Shown here piece by piece: positions 1 through 20,600 of a stretch of 30,907 bases of DNA (position 1 is the stretch's first letter; every line of letters begins with the position of its first letter). A program made the translations under genes and the position numbers. Below the pieces are notes generated by a model, which was not told the DNA's origin, did not search any database, and saw nothing but the letters and a program-made list of their open reading frames with translations. This stretch comes from Cochliopodium minus (taxonomy: Eukaryota; Discosea; Himatismenida; Cochliopodiidae): contig JAMYWO010000058.1 in assembly GCA_024220525.1 (NCBI GenBank), positions 45,276-76,182 on the forward strand, read 5' to 3'.

Positions 1-10397
<10,397 letters not shown>

Positions 10398-10626
10398 ATT
10401 AGAAAAAAATCTTCTTGAATCATTGACTCAATTGTATAATTTGCATATATATCTTACCAAAAATTCAGCCATTATATTCAATATTTATTTATATTAAAAA
10501 TAACGAATTAGATTTTCTGAAAAATAATTCTTTATTGAATTGCAAAGGAATGAATCACTAACAAGTTGATGTAATATTTTTAATTTTACTTTAATAAATA
10601 AAAAATTGGATTCTCTTTTTTCTCGA
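10398..10626. promoter_or_regulatory. Divergent intergenic region, BEACH / OGG1
   Basis: About 229 bp separate the two divergent start codons. It is AT-rich with no tandem array. A strong donor-like site reading toward BEACH (TTTTTG|gtaagat, near 10457) follows an ATGGCTGAATTT, so a 5' leader intron is possible. I could not join it in frame with the first coding exon. Confidence 0.4.
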
Positions 10627-12423
10627 ATGAAAATCAAATCTATATTGAAGAAAGCAAATTGGAGGTAAGAAGGATTCAAATAAAGATTATAAGCAAATAA
10701 TTTATAACCTCTCACCAAGATTTTTGGCGGATAAAAGTGAGTTGAATGTCAGAACGACAGTATTATGTGGGCAATCATTCCTTTGGGAAGAAGAAAATGG
10801 AAGAGATGAGTAAGTATAAAAATTTTATCTTTACGATATATCCTTATCATGATGAAATAAATTAATTTGATTGAATAAACTGAAAATATATAATAATAAT
10901 TTTAAATATCCCTATCTTTGTTCAACCAAAGATTTTCTTCATTGTTCAAAGATAGAGTTGTATTCATAGCACAGAATCTCACTATGCATGAAGATGAAAA
11001 GGTGAAGGACGATTCCCCACACTTTTCGTTCCTTTACAACCCAGAAGAAAAAGAAGAAGTCATAGCAGAAGAAGTAAAAGAGAAATTGGGAGATTATTTT
11101 CATTTATCAATCAGTTTCAAGGACTTATTCGTAAAAGAAAAAGAAAAAAATTTGATAAAAGTAATCCTTTATCTTTTAAATATAAAAAAGAATGAATGGA
11201 AATCAAAAGATGAAAATTTTTTAAAAGTGAAAGATAAATTTCAGGGTTTGAGGTTACAAAACAATTAAAATGTTAAATTTGACAAAAGTATCAAGATATA
11301 ATAATTAATTTAAATAAATTCCCTATTAATAAATTTTCTTTGTATAATAAAGGTTGATGCGACAAGACCCCTTCTTAGCACTTTTTTCGTTCATTTGTTC
11401 TCAAAACAACAACATAGCTAGAATAACCAAAATGCTTAAATGTACACTACTAATTTTTTCATTTTTTAAAACTTCTTATTTCTTTTTTCTTTTTTTTATT
11501 GCATAGGCTTGCAATTGGATTATGGCCATGTTGCTGCAGAGTTCAACAATAAAAAATACTACACTTTTCCCTCTCTGGAAGATTTTTTGAAAATAACCGA
11601 AAATGATTTGAAAGAGAGAAAGTTTGGCTACAGAGGTAAAAATTTCTTTTTAAAAACAATTATTTCTTTTCATTAATCTATCTTTAATATTTTTTGTTTG
11701 ATCATAATTGATTCAATTCGAATTTTAAACAGCTTCGTACATCGTTTCTGCTGCTAGCTACGTTTCTAAGAAAGGTGGAGAAAAGTGGGTCGAAAGTTTG
11801 AAGGAAGCTTCTTATGAAACTGCCAAAAAAGAGTTGCTTGCTATCAAAGGAGTGGGAGAAAAGGTAATCACAGGATAATTTTTTCAAAGAAAAAAAATAA
11901 TTATTTTTGTTAGGTTTTTAATTGTGTTGGTAAATCTTTCATTTTATTTTATGAGATTTTTACTTAAATATTTTTTTACTTTTTATTTTTTATTTTTTAT
12001 TTTTTTTATGAAGCATTGTTCTCCTTGGACAAATATGATGCTGTACCAGTAGACACTCACATGTTCAAAATTGCTCAACTTTACATTCCCAAGCTCAAAA
12101 AAAAAAAGATCTCAAAAAAGATCACCCAAAAAATCGAAGTTTACTTTAAAAATCTTTGGGGAAAATATGCAGGTAAATTTATGTTAAAATTTTAGACTTA
12201 TTAATAAAATGATCGATTACTTTAAGGATGGGCTCACACTTTACTTTTTGCGGACAGAATAAGTGTTTTCAAAACAGAGGAGGACAAGAAAAGAAAACCT
12301 TCCGCCAAAAAAACTACCACCAAGAAGAAGAGAAAGACCGTCAAAAAGAAAAAGGAAGAATCTAGTGAGAGCGAAAGCGAGGAAAGTGTGGAAGAAAGTG
12401 ACTACGAAAGTAGTGATGAATAA
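10627..12423 (+). CDS. OGG1: 8-oxoguanine DNA glycosylase / AP lyase
   Basis: Removes 8-oxoguanine paired with C from nuclear or mitochondrial DNA and nicks the abasic site. Nine exons: 10627-10664, 10720-10809, 10932-11252, 11353-11441, 11507-11635, 11733-11863, 11914-11929, 12014-12172, 12227-12423. Together they encode 389 residues with every junction in phase. The N-terminal OGG domain has [13 protein letters not shown] and CGQSFLW, then KFQGLRLMRQDP. The HhH-GPD domain has [27 protein letters not shown] and the hairpin [12 protein letters not shown]. Lys266 matches the human catalytic Lys249. Asp285 in VPVDTH lies 19 residues on, exactly as Asp268 does in human OGG1. [13 protein letters not shown] closes the fold. 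The last ~45 residues are a lysine-rich then Ser/Glu-rich tail, likely a nuclear signal and flexible region. Exon 7 is only 16 nt. The ATG was chosen because AG|gtaagaag follows it and splicing restores the conserved Trp-containing N-terminus. Confidence 0.95.
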
Positions 12424-12577
12424 AATTATTTCATTTCGTTGTTAATTCAAGGAAATAAAAATTTATATTTTACATAAAAAAAACAGATTTGAAAAAAAAA
12501 CGATTTTTTTATTTTTCTAAGAAATTAATAATTTTTAATCTTTTGATATATTACAATTAAAAAAAAAGTTTTATCGA
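12424..12577. other. Convergent intergenic spacer, OGG1 / homeobox
   Basis: 154 bp of AT-rich sequence with several AATAAA-like strings between two convergent stop codons. No gene or structured RNA is visible. Confidence 0.5.
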
Positions 12578-13120
12578 TCACATATTCTCCCTCCTCACTT
12601 TCGCTCTGTGATTCTGAAACCAGTTTTTGCATCTGTCGAAACTGATGTTGATGGAAGAGGCGATCTCTTGTATGCTACTTGGGCTGGGTGTGGTCTCCTT
12701 ATTGAAATTTTCGATCAGATAATCGTACTGCCAATCTCCCAATCTTGATGCATTTTGTTTCCTTGCTTTTTTGGGTGAATTGTTGGATGGACTTCTTGAT
12801 AATTTGCTTGATTTAATTTTTCTTGGTAATATATTATCTGTGCATGATTTTTTTTCAATGGTATCATCATTAGAAATGCTATTTGTTTTTATACTTGTCC
12901 TATTGCTATTTCTGATGCTATTTCTTTTAGTATTATTTCTGTTTTTGCATGCTCTATCTTTATAATTGTTGCTCTCTTCTGGGTAATATTCCTTTGTAAG
13001 AAGATATATAGTCTTATACACCTCTCCCTCTTCGAAATCTATCTTTTTGTTGTTTTCATCTTGAACTTGTTTCTCATATTGCATCTCAAAATTCGCCCAT
13101 GAATCAATTGACCAACTCAT
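12578..13120 (-). CDS. Homeodomain protein, single exon
   Basis: 180 residues, a predicted DNA-binding transcription factor acting in the nucleus. The homeodomain fills the C-terminus (about residues 118-178) and the protein ends three residues after it. Helix 3 reads KNWFQNHRAKVRR, with the invariant Trp48, Phe49, Asn51 and Arg53 and a glutamine at position 50. Counting back from Trp48 puts Leu16 and Phe20 in the core, with no three-residue loop insertion, so it is a typical 60-residue class rather than TALE. Position 52 is His instead of the common Arg, and Arg5 is replaced by Ala, so the N-terminal arm is atypical. Residues 1-60 are acidic and hydrophobic. Residues 70-115 are rich in N, R, K and S and look disordered, with basic clusters (NSPKKARK) that could serve nuclear import. 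It is the only gene here without an intron. Confidence 0.92.
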   Translation of the reverse strand: MSWSIDSWANFEMQYEKQVQDENNKKIDFEEGEVYKTIYLLTKEYYPEESNNYKDRACKNRNNTKRNSIRNSNRTSIKTNSISNDDTIEKKSCTDNILPRKIKSSKLSRSPSNNSPKKARKQNASRLGDWQYDYLIENFNKETTPSPSSIQEIASSINISFDRCKNWFQNHRAKVRRENM

Positions 13121-13527
13121 TTTTTTGATTTTGATTTTAAAATTTTTTTTATTATTATTTTTAATAATTTTGTCGTTATTTTAATATTTTTACTAAAAAA
13201 CTTTGTTTTGTTTGTGGGAAATCTATTTTTACTAGGAAGTTATGAACATAGCTTTGTTTATGGGAAATTTTTTAATATGAAATTTAAAAATTTGATTGGA
13301 TTTCGTATTAACAGATGATCATCTTTTTGAAAATCAATGTGAAAGTTTTTTTCAAAATGTAAAGTTAAATAAAAAAAATTCGAAATATATTTTTGTTGAA
13401 AACATAAATGTCTGATCCATTAATAACTGAAAGTAATTTCAACAATTTTCTTCATATACATCCAAGTATATATATTAATTAATTTATACACTAGAGGATT
13501 TGAACAATTTGATTGAACAACTGAAAA
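13121..13527. promoter_or_regulatory. Divergent intergenic region, homeobox / DUF4476 gene
   Basis: 407 bp between two divergent start codons. It contains an imperfect 16-bp direct repeat (listed separately) and otherwise AT-rich unique sequence without the AAAAAT arrays seen in introns. No open reading frame of coding character is present. Confidence 0.5.
13207..13268. promoter_or_regulatory. Pair of 16-bp direct repeats in a divergent promoter
   Basis: TTTGTTTGTGGGAAAT at 13207-13222 and TTTGTTTATGGGAAAT at 13253-13268 differ at one base and start 46 bp apart. The GGGAAA core is GC-richer than its surroundings. They lie about 90-150 bp upstream of the homeobox ATG and could be paired transcription-factor sites. 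Function is inferred from repetition and position only. Confidence 0.4.
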
Positions 13528-14075
13528 ATGTCAGAGGAGGAGACAAAGATAGAATTGTGAGCATATCTTTTATTTTTGAACCATTATTTTATAAAATTTA
13601 TATTTTTATTAACAAAGAGATTGTTGAATGCTGCAATGAATGGCTTTACATTCAATACTGATCAAATCCAGAAATTGGTTCTCGCAAATCATTTTGGTAA
13701 AGAAAGAAAATTTTCATTAACAAAATTTAGAAATATACTGTTTAGAGGATAGATATCAATTGATTATCTAATAAACAATTTTAAATCATTTTCAAAAATT
13801 ACTTCTTATTTAACAGAATATAAAGATATCTCACTATAAATTTTTATTTTATAATGTGAAATAGGAAATGCAATTACTACAGCAGCAATCAACTTGTAAA
13901 TCAAAATAATTCCATGGAATTAAACTTTTTTTTTTTCAGAAGAAATTAAATCTAATCTACATTTTATTGCAGGTATTCTAAATGTGTAGATCCAGAGAAC
14001 TACAGTTCTAAAGTGTTGCCAAAATTGCCATACGAAGAAGACAGAAAAGAAGTTCGTGAAGCATTAGGAATTTAA
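13528..14075 (+). CDS. Small DUF4476-like protein
   Basis: Four short exons (13528-13556, 13620-13696, 13865-13895, 13973-14075) join in phase to a 79-residue protein starting MSEEETKIELLLNAAMNG. The pattern matches the DUF4476 helical repeat: a phrase like FNTDQIQKLVLANHFG, a middle helix ending INLYSKCVDPENY, and a C-terminal LPYEEDRKEVREAL. DUF4476 domains are often found in multi-domain bacterial and amoebal proteins and have no assigned activity. Here the domain stands alone and slightly short. Exon 3 is 31 nt. No signal peptide or membrane segment is seen. The family call rests on the LY..CVDPENY and final helix signature; the small size leaves room for error, and an additional upstream exon cannot be excluded. 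Confidence 0.7.
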
Positions 14076-14201
14076 ATAAAGAATTTGAGAAAGAATTTTA
14101 ATCTTGAGGGTTTCAAATCAAAAGTTTCTATGAATTATTGATTATTTTAAATTTATTTTGGATTAAATTCTTTTTAATGAAACGTCTTTGATTGATCTGT
14201 T

Positions 14202-15867
14202 TTATTTAAATTCCTTGATTTTGATACTACTCAAGTCGACTACGTGGGTTTGGGTTGGCATGTTCTTTCTGGTGGTATCCACAAGTGAAAGATCAACCTT
14301 TTCAATTTAAAATAAGAATAAACTAAAAAAATAAACAAAAAAAAAACATAATTTTCGTAAAAAAAATTCGAAAGAAAATAAAAAAAAAATGAAATTAAAT
14401 TGTTTTACTTCGACAACTTCCATGTACTCTTCTTCTTTGTCCAATCTTGAGAGGACTTTTCCCCAACAATCCATGATCATGGAGTTTCCGTAAGAATGTC
14501 TCCTCTCATTGTGTTTCCCGACTTGAGCGGAAGCCACAACAAAAGATTGACTTTCAATGGCCCTTGATCTCAGCACTAGAAAAGTTATTAATAAAAAAAG
14601 TAAAATTAAAAAAAAAATGAAATTTGTAAAATAATTAAGATTACAAAGAAAAAATAAAAATAAAAAATAATAAAGAAAATATTTTTTTTACAAATTTCCC
14701 AGTGTGCTTGTCCTTTAATTTTTTTTTCTTAATTAAAATTTCAAGAAATATTTTTTGAGTTACCGGTAGGAACAGTGAAAGCGCTAGGAATAAGTATCAT
14801 TCTGCAACCTATTAAAAAAAAAAATTGAAACTTATGAAAATATTTGAAGAAAAAATTAGAGAATAATTCACCTTCATCAACTAGTTTTCTGTATAAGTAC
14901 GAAAATCTCAAATCTTTATTAAAAAAAGAAATTTTTTAATGGAAATAATTTTTATTTTTTATTTTTTATTTTAATACCATAACAGATGGTTAGACCAACC
15001 TTCCCAAAATCTTCAGTGTCAACAACAGAAATGAAATCTCCTCTTTCTACACCATCACTCTCTTTCAATTTCACCTTTTATGACGAAGCAAAAAAATTTA
15101 AAAAAAAATAAAAAAATATAAAAAATATAAATTAAAATTATTTTTTTAAAAAAAAAAAACTTCAGGCAAGTCTAAGTCAAATAAATGAATTTTTCTGTAA
15201 AAGCCAGAGATGTCTCCCAACTTGTTTATGTAGACGGAAGTGTTATAGACTTTTTGCTTCTCGGGGATTTTCTCGAGAATGCACACGTTGACGTCAATAT
15301 TGTTTTTTTTAGCAGAGTTTTTGAACTTTTGCATCAAATCACTCTCCAAATCGACTAATAAAAAAATTTTTAATTAAAAATTAATTAGAAAATTTTCATT
15401 CTCCTCAAGTCACATTAAATTTGACAAAAGGTGAAAAAGAAAATATTATTATTTCCAATTTTTTTTTATTTAAATCCGGCCTGATATCAGGGCAAGATGA
15501 TTTGAATTTATTAAAATTTATTATACGGTGAACGATTTTGTTGTATCCATTTAATTATAAGATACAAATTGATGCTTATATCAATCACAATTCAAGATTT
15601 AATTTTAATTTGATATTTGATATTCTTTGATATAATTTGATTTCCTCTTTTGGAAGAAATAAATATATTCAAATTTAAGGAGATCTTACTGGCATTCTCC
15701 CATCCTTTTTTGTCAGATCCCAAGAACAAACAATTCTCAGGAAATGCGATTAAATTGCATTTCTTCTCTCCTGCCTGATCTATGAAATTGAGCAATCTGG
15801 TGATATTGGATTCGATGTTTCCAGTAGATTGAAATTGGACGAGTGCTATCAATTTTTTGGTAGACAT
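14202..15867 (-). CDS. NIT1: Nit1-type carbon-nitrogen hydrolase (deaminated glutathione amidase)
   Basis: Nitrilase-superfamily amidases of the Nit1 branch hydrolyse deaminated glutathione, a metabolite-repair reaction in cytosol and mitochondria. Eight exons: 15867-15690, 15354-15161, 15074-14978, 14913-14872, 14808-14764, 14712-14692, 14575-14409, 14297-14202. They encode 279 residues, the normal family length. The catalytic triad is visible: Glu44 in AFPEN, Lys114 in YRKIHLF, and the nucleophile Cys155 in GLTICYDLRF. Also conserved are PSAFTVPTGQAHWE, LLRSRAIESQSFVVASAQVG and RRHSYGNSMIMD, which favour Nit1 over omega-amidase Nit2. Exon 6, encoding QAHWE, is only 21 nt. The first intron is 335 nt, far longer than the others. 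Omega-amidase activity remains an alternative for the substrate. All residues needed for catalysis are present. Confidence 0.93.
15355..15689 (-). other. Long first intron of the Nit1 gene, with a 12-bp palindrome
   Basis: 335 nt of AT-rich but non-repetitive sequence. It contains CCTGATATCAGG (15480-15491), a perfect palindrome set in the only GC-richer patch of the intron. No missing Nit1 residues need to come from here: the exon junction gives ENA-IDLESDL, normal for the family. Confidence 0.5.
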
Positions 15868-15962
15868 TTTTTTTTATTGAATTCAAAAGATGTTTAATAC
15901 AGAATGAAAGGGATTGATCACCTCCTCAGGGTATAGATTGAATTACATTAAAAAGTTTTTTG
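15868..15962. promoter_or_regulatory. Short divergent promoter, Nit1 / F-box-SPRY
   Basis: 95 bp separate two divergent start codons. The central part (gggattgatcacctcctcaggg, split as gggattgatcacc and tcctcaggg) is clearly GC-richer than its flanks and contains TGATCA. Both promoters must overlap here. Confidence 0.45.
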
Positions 15963-17537
15963 ATGAAAAAAAAAAAAAAATCAAAGTTAAATTTCTTTGG
16001 AATGGATGAATTCGATAAATTACCCAGAATTTTGATCCAATATATCTTGGAATTCTTACCGATTTATGATTCTCTCAAATTCTTTAGTATCTCCAAGAAA
16101 TATTCAAAGATATCCAATAATAACTGTAAAAAATTTTATTCCATTCAATAAAACTACTATTCTATAATTTATGAAATCTGATTCTACATATTTAAAGAGT
16201 TTATAAAAATTTCATATGAAATTAAAATGGATATAAGCAAAACATAAATTCTATTTTCTCCAAAACAAAATACGTGATAAATATTTGAACAAATACAATG
16301 TGATTTGTAATCTATCAGTTTATCATCCATAGATCCAATATTTTTTCTTCAATCTATAAATTTACTAAACAAAAAATTTGAAATTTTTTTCATTTATTTT
16401 AAATTTTTTTTTACCAAGTTTGGAAGAAGATGCTCAAAAGAGATTTTGAAAGAGACGAAAACTTGGGAAATGAAGGAAATGAGAGTTATTTGGGGATATA
16501 CAGACTTCTCTTTATTTCTCCCTTTCGTGAGTATGAGGATGACGGAACATCATCTTTCGAAGTCACCAACAATGGGAGCACTGTTCTAAAACTTGTTAGT
16601 AAAATAAATATTAATTAAAAAATTATAAATATTAATTAAAATTGAAAAAAATAATAAAAAAAATAAAAACGTAATTTTAAAAGATAAACATCAAGGACAT
16701 AGCACAATAATTAGTAAAAAGCCGTTATCAGGGGGACACAAATATAGGTGGAGAGTAGAGATGTTAGAAGTTAAAATATCCACGTAAATAATTTTAAATT
16801 TTTTTTTGATATTAATAATTTTTTTAAATTAAAAAATTACAGTTGTTATATGGATGTTGTTAGTATTTTTTTAAAAAGATTAAAATTTTTTGATTTTTTT
16901 TTTTTGAAAAGGGTAAAATGGTTTTTAGAATAGAAAATTTTTGTTAATAATTTCATATTTTTTTATTTAAAAAAAAAAAAGGTATTGCTGAGACAGGATA
17001 TTTGGGTATTTTTTATTAATTTTTTTTTGAATTAGAATTAAATTTTACAATCGATAGCTAAAGAGCGTCATGGGTACAACTTGGGAAATGCATCCAATCA
17101 CGGAAGGGTAATTTGATAATTTTTTTATATCTAATTGTTTTTATCAAATTTTTATTTCGTTTTCTTACACCAGGGTTACTCAATGAATTTGAATAATGGA
17201 TTTTTATTTTCTCCTAACAACAAAACAACTGAAGAAGTGAGAAAGTAAGTTGTCAATGATTTCTTTCATTTTCTTTTTCAATAAATCATTAATCTTAAAT
17301 TTTAGTAATAATTTACCTTCATCCATACATCTTCCTTTTGCAAAAGGAGGAATCTTGGAGGTTTGTTTTGATTCCTTCTCTGGTGTTTTGGAATATTTTG
17401 TTTTGGTGAATGACAAATTTGAGTTCTGTGGAAGACACTCAAAAGTCTTTCCTCTCGAAAACAATTCTTTTTTCTTTGCTCTCACCATGTATGATCCATC
17501 AATTAGAGTAAAAGTCACTTGCAGGAGTTTCAAATAA
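15963..17537 (+). CDS. F-box protein with SPRY-like domain
   Basis: F-box proteins bind Skp1 and bring substrates to SCF ubiquitin ligases. Eight exons: 15963-16125, 16419-16598, 16684-16783, 16843-16862, 16982-17005, 17058-17107, 17174-17244, 17306-17537. They encode 279 residues. The F-box lies at residues 14-55 (FDKLPRILIQYILEFLP, then YDSLKFFSISKKYSKI), followed by the common FWKKMLKRDF. The rest fits a SPRY/B30.2 sandwich: HKYRWRVEMLEV, then SIAETGYLG, a mid-region YNLGNASNHGRGYSMN, and GGILEVCFDSFSGVLEYFVL, where SPRY proteins carry the G-V-x-D-x-x-x-G-x-L signature. The 20-nt and 24-nt exons are assigned because they alone keep phase and supply the expected strands, so their exact borders are less sure. 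An ATG at 16002 (MDEFDKLP) is an alternative start, avoiding a lysine run. Confidence 0.75.
16126..16418 (+). other. Long first intron of the F-box-SPRY gene
   Basis: 293 nt with gtaaaa donor and ttaccaag acceptor. It is unique AT-rich sequence without the simple-repeat arrays of other introns. No exon is needed here: the junction NN-FWKKMLKRDF is the normal F-box follow-on. Confidence 0.5.
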
Positions 17538-17675
17538 AAAATGAACTTTGAAAAACTAAATTTTCAAATAAATAAATAAATAATTTGTTAAGAAAAGTTT
17601 TTTTAATTCTAAAAGAACACTGCAAAAGTAAGATATTTATAATTTGGGTTAATTTTTTTTTTTTTTGAGCACCAA

Positions 17676-20600
17676 TCAATTTTGATTGGAGAGTTTCTTG
17701 ACTTGAAGACGCAAGGAATAAATCTCCTCTATGAGCTCTTCCCTAGTCTTGGACTTTAGCTCCTCCGTAATAATAGAGAGATCGTACTTAGAAGAGGGAG
17801 TGGGAGTAGAGGGGTTCTTAAGAAAGGGGTTGTTAGAACTTCTCTGGACGGTGTCGCTCAAAAAGGGGTTGAAAATTTGTTTGGGAGGGGAAGAGGAAGG
17901 AGTGGAGACGTCCTTTTTCTTTGGTGTGAACAAAAAATCGTGCTGCTGGGGTTGGTTTGGTTGGTTTATGCTTAGCTGAGATAGATCTACACTGTGCGAA
18001 TTATTGTTAGAGTTAATTTTGTTTATAGGACTGATGTTTTGAGAGACGGAGAATTTTTTAGAGGAGCTTATGTTGGGAGAGAAGAACTGATTGGAGTTGT
18101 TAGATGGGAAGAGGTGGTTGTTGTTGGTGTTATTAATGTCTTGTTGCTGGACCAAGTGAGAGTTGGAATAGTCGACACTCTGGTTGAGATTGGTGCTTTT
18201 GTTGAGAACTTGAAACAATGAGTTGTTGGAGAGAGCAAGATTGTTTTGTTGTTTGGATTGAGGGATTGGAGAAGGGAAAAACGGATTGTTCGAAAACAAG
18301 TCTTGTTGTTGTTGGTGTTGTTGAGGTTGTTGTTGATGTTGATTTATTTGAAAGTTTGAATCTTGTTGTTCATTGTGTTGCTGCGTTTTGTTTTCTTGTG
18401 GCAGAAGAATGTTCGTTTTGACGAATTCCCTCAAAGTTTTGATGTTGGGGTTGTTAGAAGGGGCCAAAGGGACGGGGCTCGGAGAAAATTCTTGGAAGAG
18501 ATCAGGAGGGTTCCCGAAGAAGGAAATGTAACCCTTGTTCGACCTGAGATTGATCCAAAGCAAGTTTAAAGGCTTCAAAACTTGAAAATTGACATTTTTC
18601 CTCAACTCTTCTTTGATGTTCCCCTCCTCCAAGTTTTGCAGCCCGTTCAAGATGACAACGTACAACCCGTACAGTTCTCTGACAAAAGGAACGAAGATTT
18701 GCAAGAGGATCTGGCAAAAGGAGTTGTGCGTGCGGGAATTTTCGAAGCTGTTGTAAAGATCGAGCATAAACGAAAAAGGATCGAACGAAAGCTTCATCAA
18801 TTCTATCCATTCCATTATATTATCCGCTGTTATCAAGCTGGGTATCACTGAAGCACCCAGGCTGCTTTGCAAGGTGAGCAAAAAAGTTTCTAGGGAGTAG
18901 TTCCCCTCAAAGTAATGGTGGACAGAGTGCCACTTGAGCTTTTCGACCATGTATGTGAATACCTTGACGATGAACAACGCCAACTTGTCGTCTGTGTTTG
19001 TGGAGAAATGGTAGATGATGCTTTGGAATGTCAACAAGTTCCTAAATGATGATGACAAATACTAAATATGCGCAAGAAAATCATAAATAAGCAATTTGAA
19101 ATAAAAATTGTTTCGAAAAAAAAAAAAATATTATTTTTTTAAATTTCAATTTTTTTTTTGAAAATTCAATGAAACTTTATAATTTTGAAGTTTCTTTGTT
19201 TAAATTAATTAATAATTAAAAATAAAACTTCTTTTATTTTCTTAAGAAATTTTTTTTAAAAAAAAAAAAACAATTTTTTTACGTGATATGACCCGGAGCC
19301 GTTCATCAGGTTGAATATCAAAATGCACACTTTGAACCCGTTAAGGGAGTTCAGCCCAGTGAAGTAGGTCTCGATGTAATTGTAGAAGAGGGTACAAGGA
19401 TCTTTTTTGGAGACTGTAGGGTTGATCCACTCCTTGACCAATACTTGAAAAAATAAAAAAAAAAATAAAAAAAAAAATAATTAAATTTAAAAAAAAATTA
19501 GAAAATAAAAAATAATTAAATTTAAAAAAATTAGAAAATAAAAAATATATATTTCAAATTAAAATAAAATCTATAAAAAATTAAATTATCAAAAAAATAT
19601 TTTAATGCTTAAATAAAATTTTAAAAAATTTAAACAAATTAAATTAATAAATTTATTAATTAAACTATTAATTAAACAAAAAAATATGATTTAATATTAA
19701 AATCAAAATCAAAAAAAATTACTTTTAGCTGTATTTTCTTCGGAGACAAGCTTCCAATAATTAGGACCAGATTGGATTATCGATTGTGAATGATTTTTGA
19801 GCGTGTCTATGAAATTGGTGGGCAAAACGGTGACGCGGGGAGAACTAATCACTCCGTTACTGTTGGGAGTTATTCTTATGATAGGTGTTTTGAACGAGAA
19901 ATCATTAGGGCTATTAGTGAGCGTATTCAAAGGTGGATTAACAAATGATTTAGATCTTCTATTGTGCACTAAAAAATTTTATATTATTTTTATTTATTTA
20001 TTTTATTTTATATTTTATTTTATTTTTATTTTATATTTTTTTATATTTATATTATTATTTATTTATTTACATTTTATTTTATTTTTTATTTTGCTTTTTT
20101 TATTTTTATTTATTTTATTTTATTTTTTTTGTCTTGTATTTTTTTAATTTTTATTTTTATTTATTTTTACATTTTGAAAGTTTTCCGAGATCGTTTGTGT
20201 TTCTTTTTGACATAAAATTGACTCCAGGCGATTCGAGAGGTTTTTGCAATATCCTAGAAACATGCTTCACTAATTGTTGCGAGGTAATTCTTTCAAAAAT
20301 TGAAAATAATAATAAATTTAATAAAAAATAAAAAATATTGAAAAGTTAAAAATAAAAAAATAAAAAATAAAAAATAATAAAAAAATAAAAAATAAAAATA
20401 AAAATAAAAAATAAAAAATAAAAAATAAAAAATAAAAAATAAAAAATAAAAAATAAANATTTAAAAATAAAATTTAAAAATTCAAATTAATAGAAATTGA
20501 AAATAAAATAAAAAATATTTTAATAAAAACAAAAAAAATAAAAAAAATAAAAATATATTTAAAATTTATATTACATCATTGATTTCAATGGAGCGAGTAT

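Noticed and set aside
10494-10718. Minus-strand open frame that might be an upstream BEACH exon
   Set aside because: It overlaps the OGG1 first exon on the other strand and gives no in-frame splice to BEACH.
17731-18851. Plus-strand open frames rich in Val, Leu and Gly
   Set aside because: Shadows of CAA/AAC-rich coding sequence of the F-box/ANTH-like gene on the minus strand.
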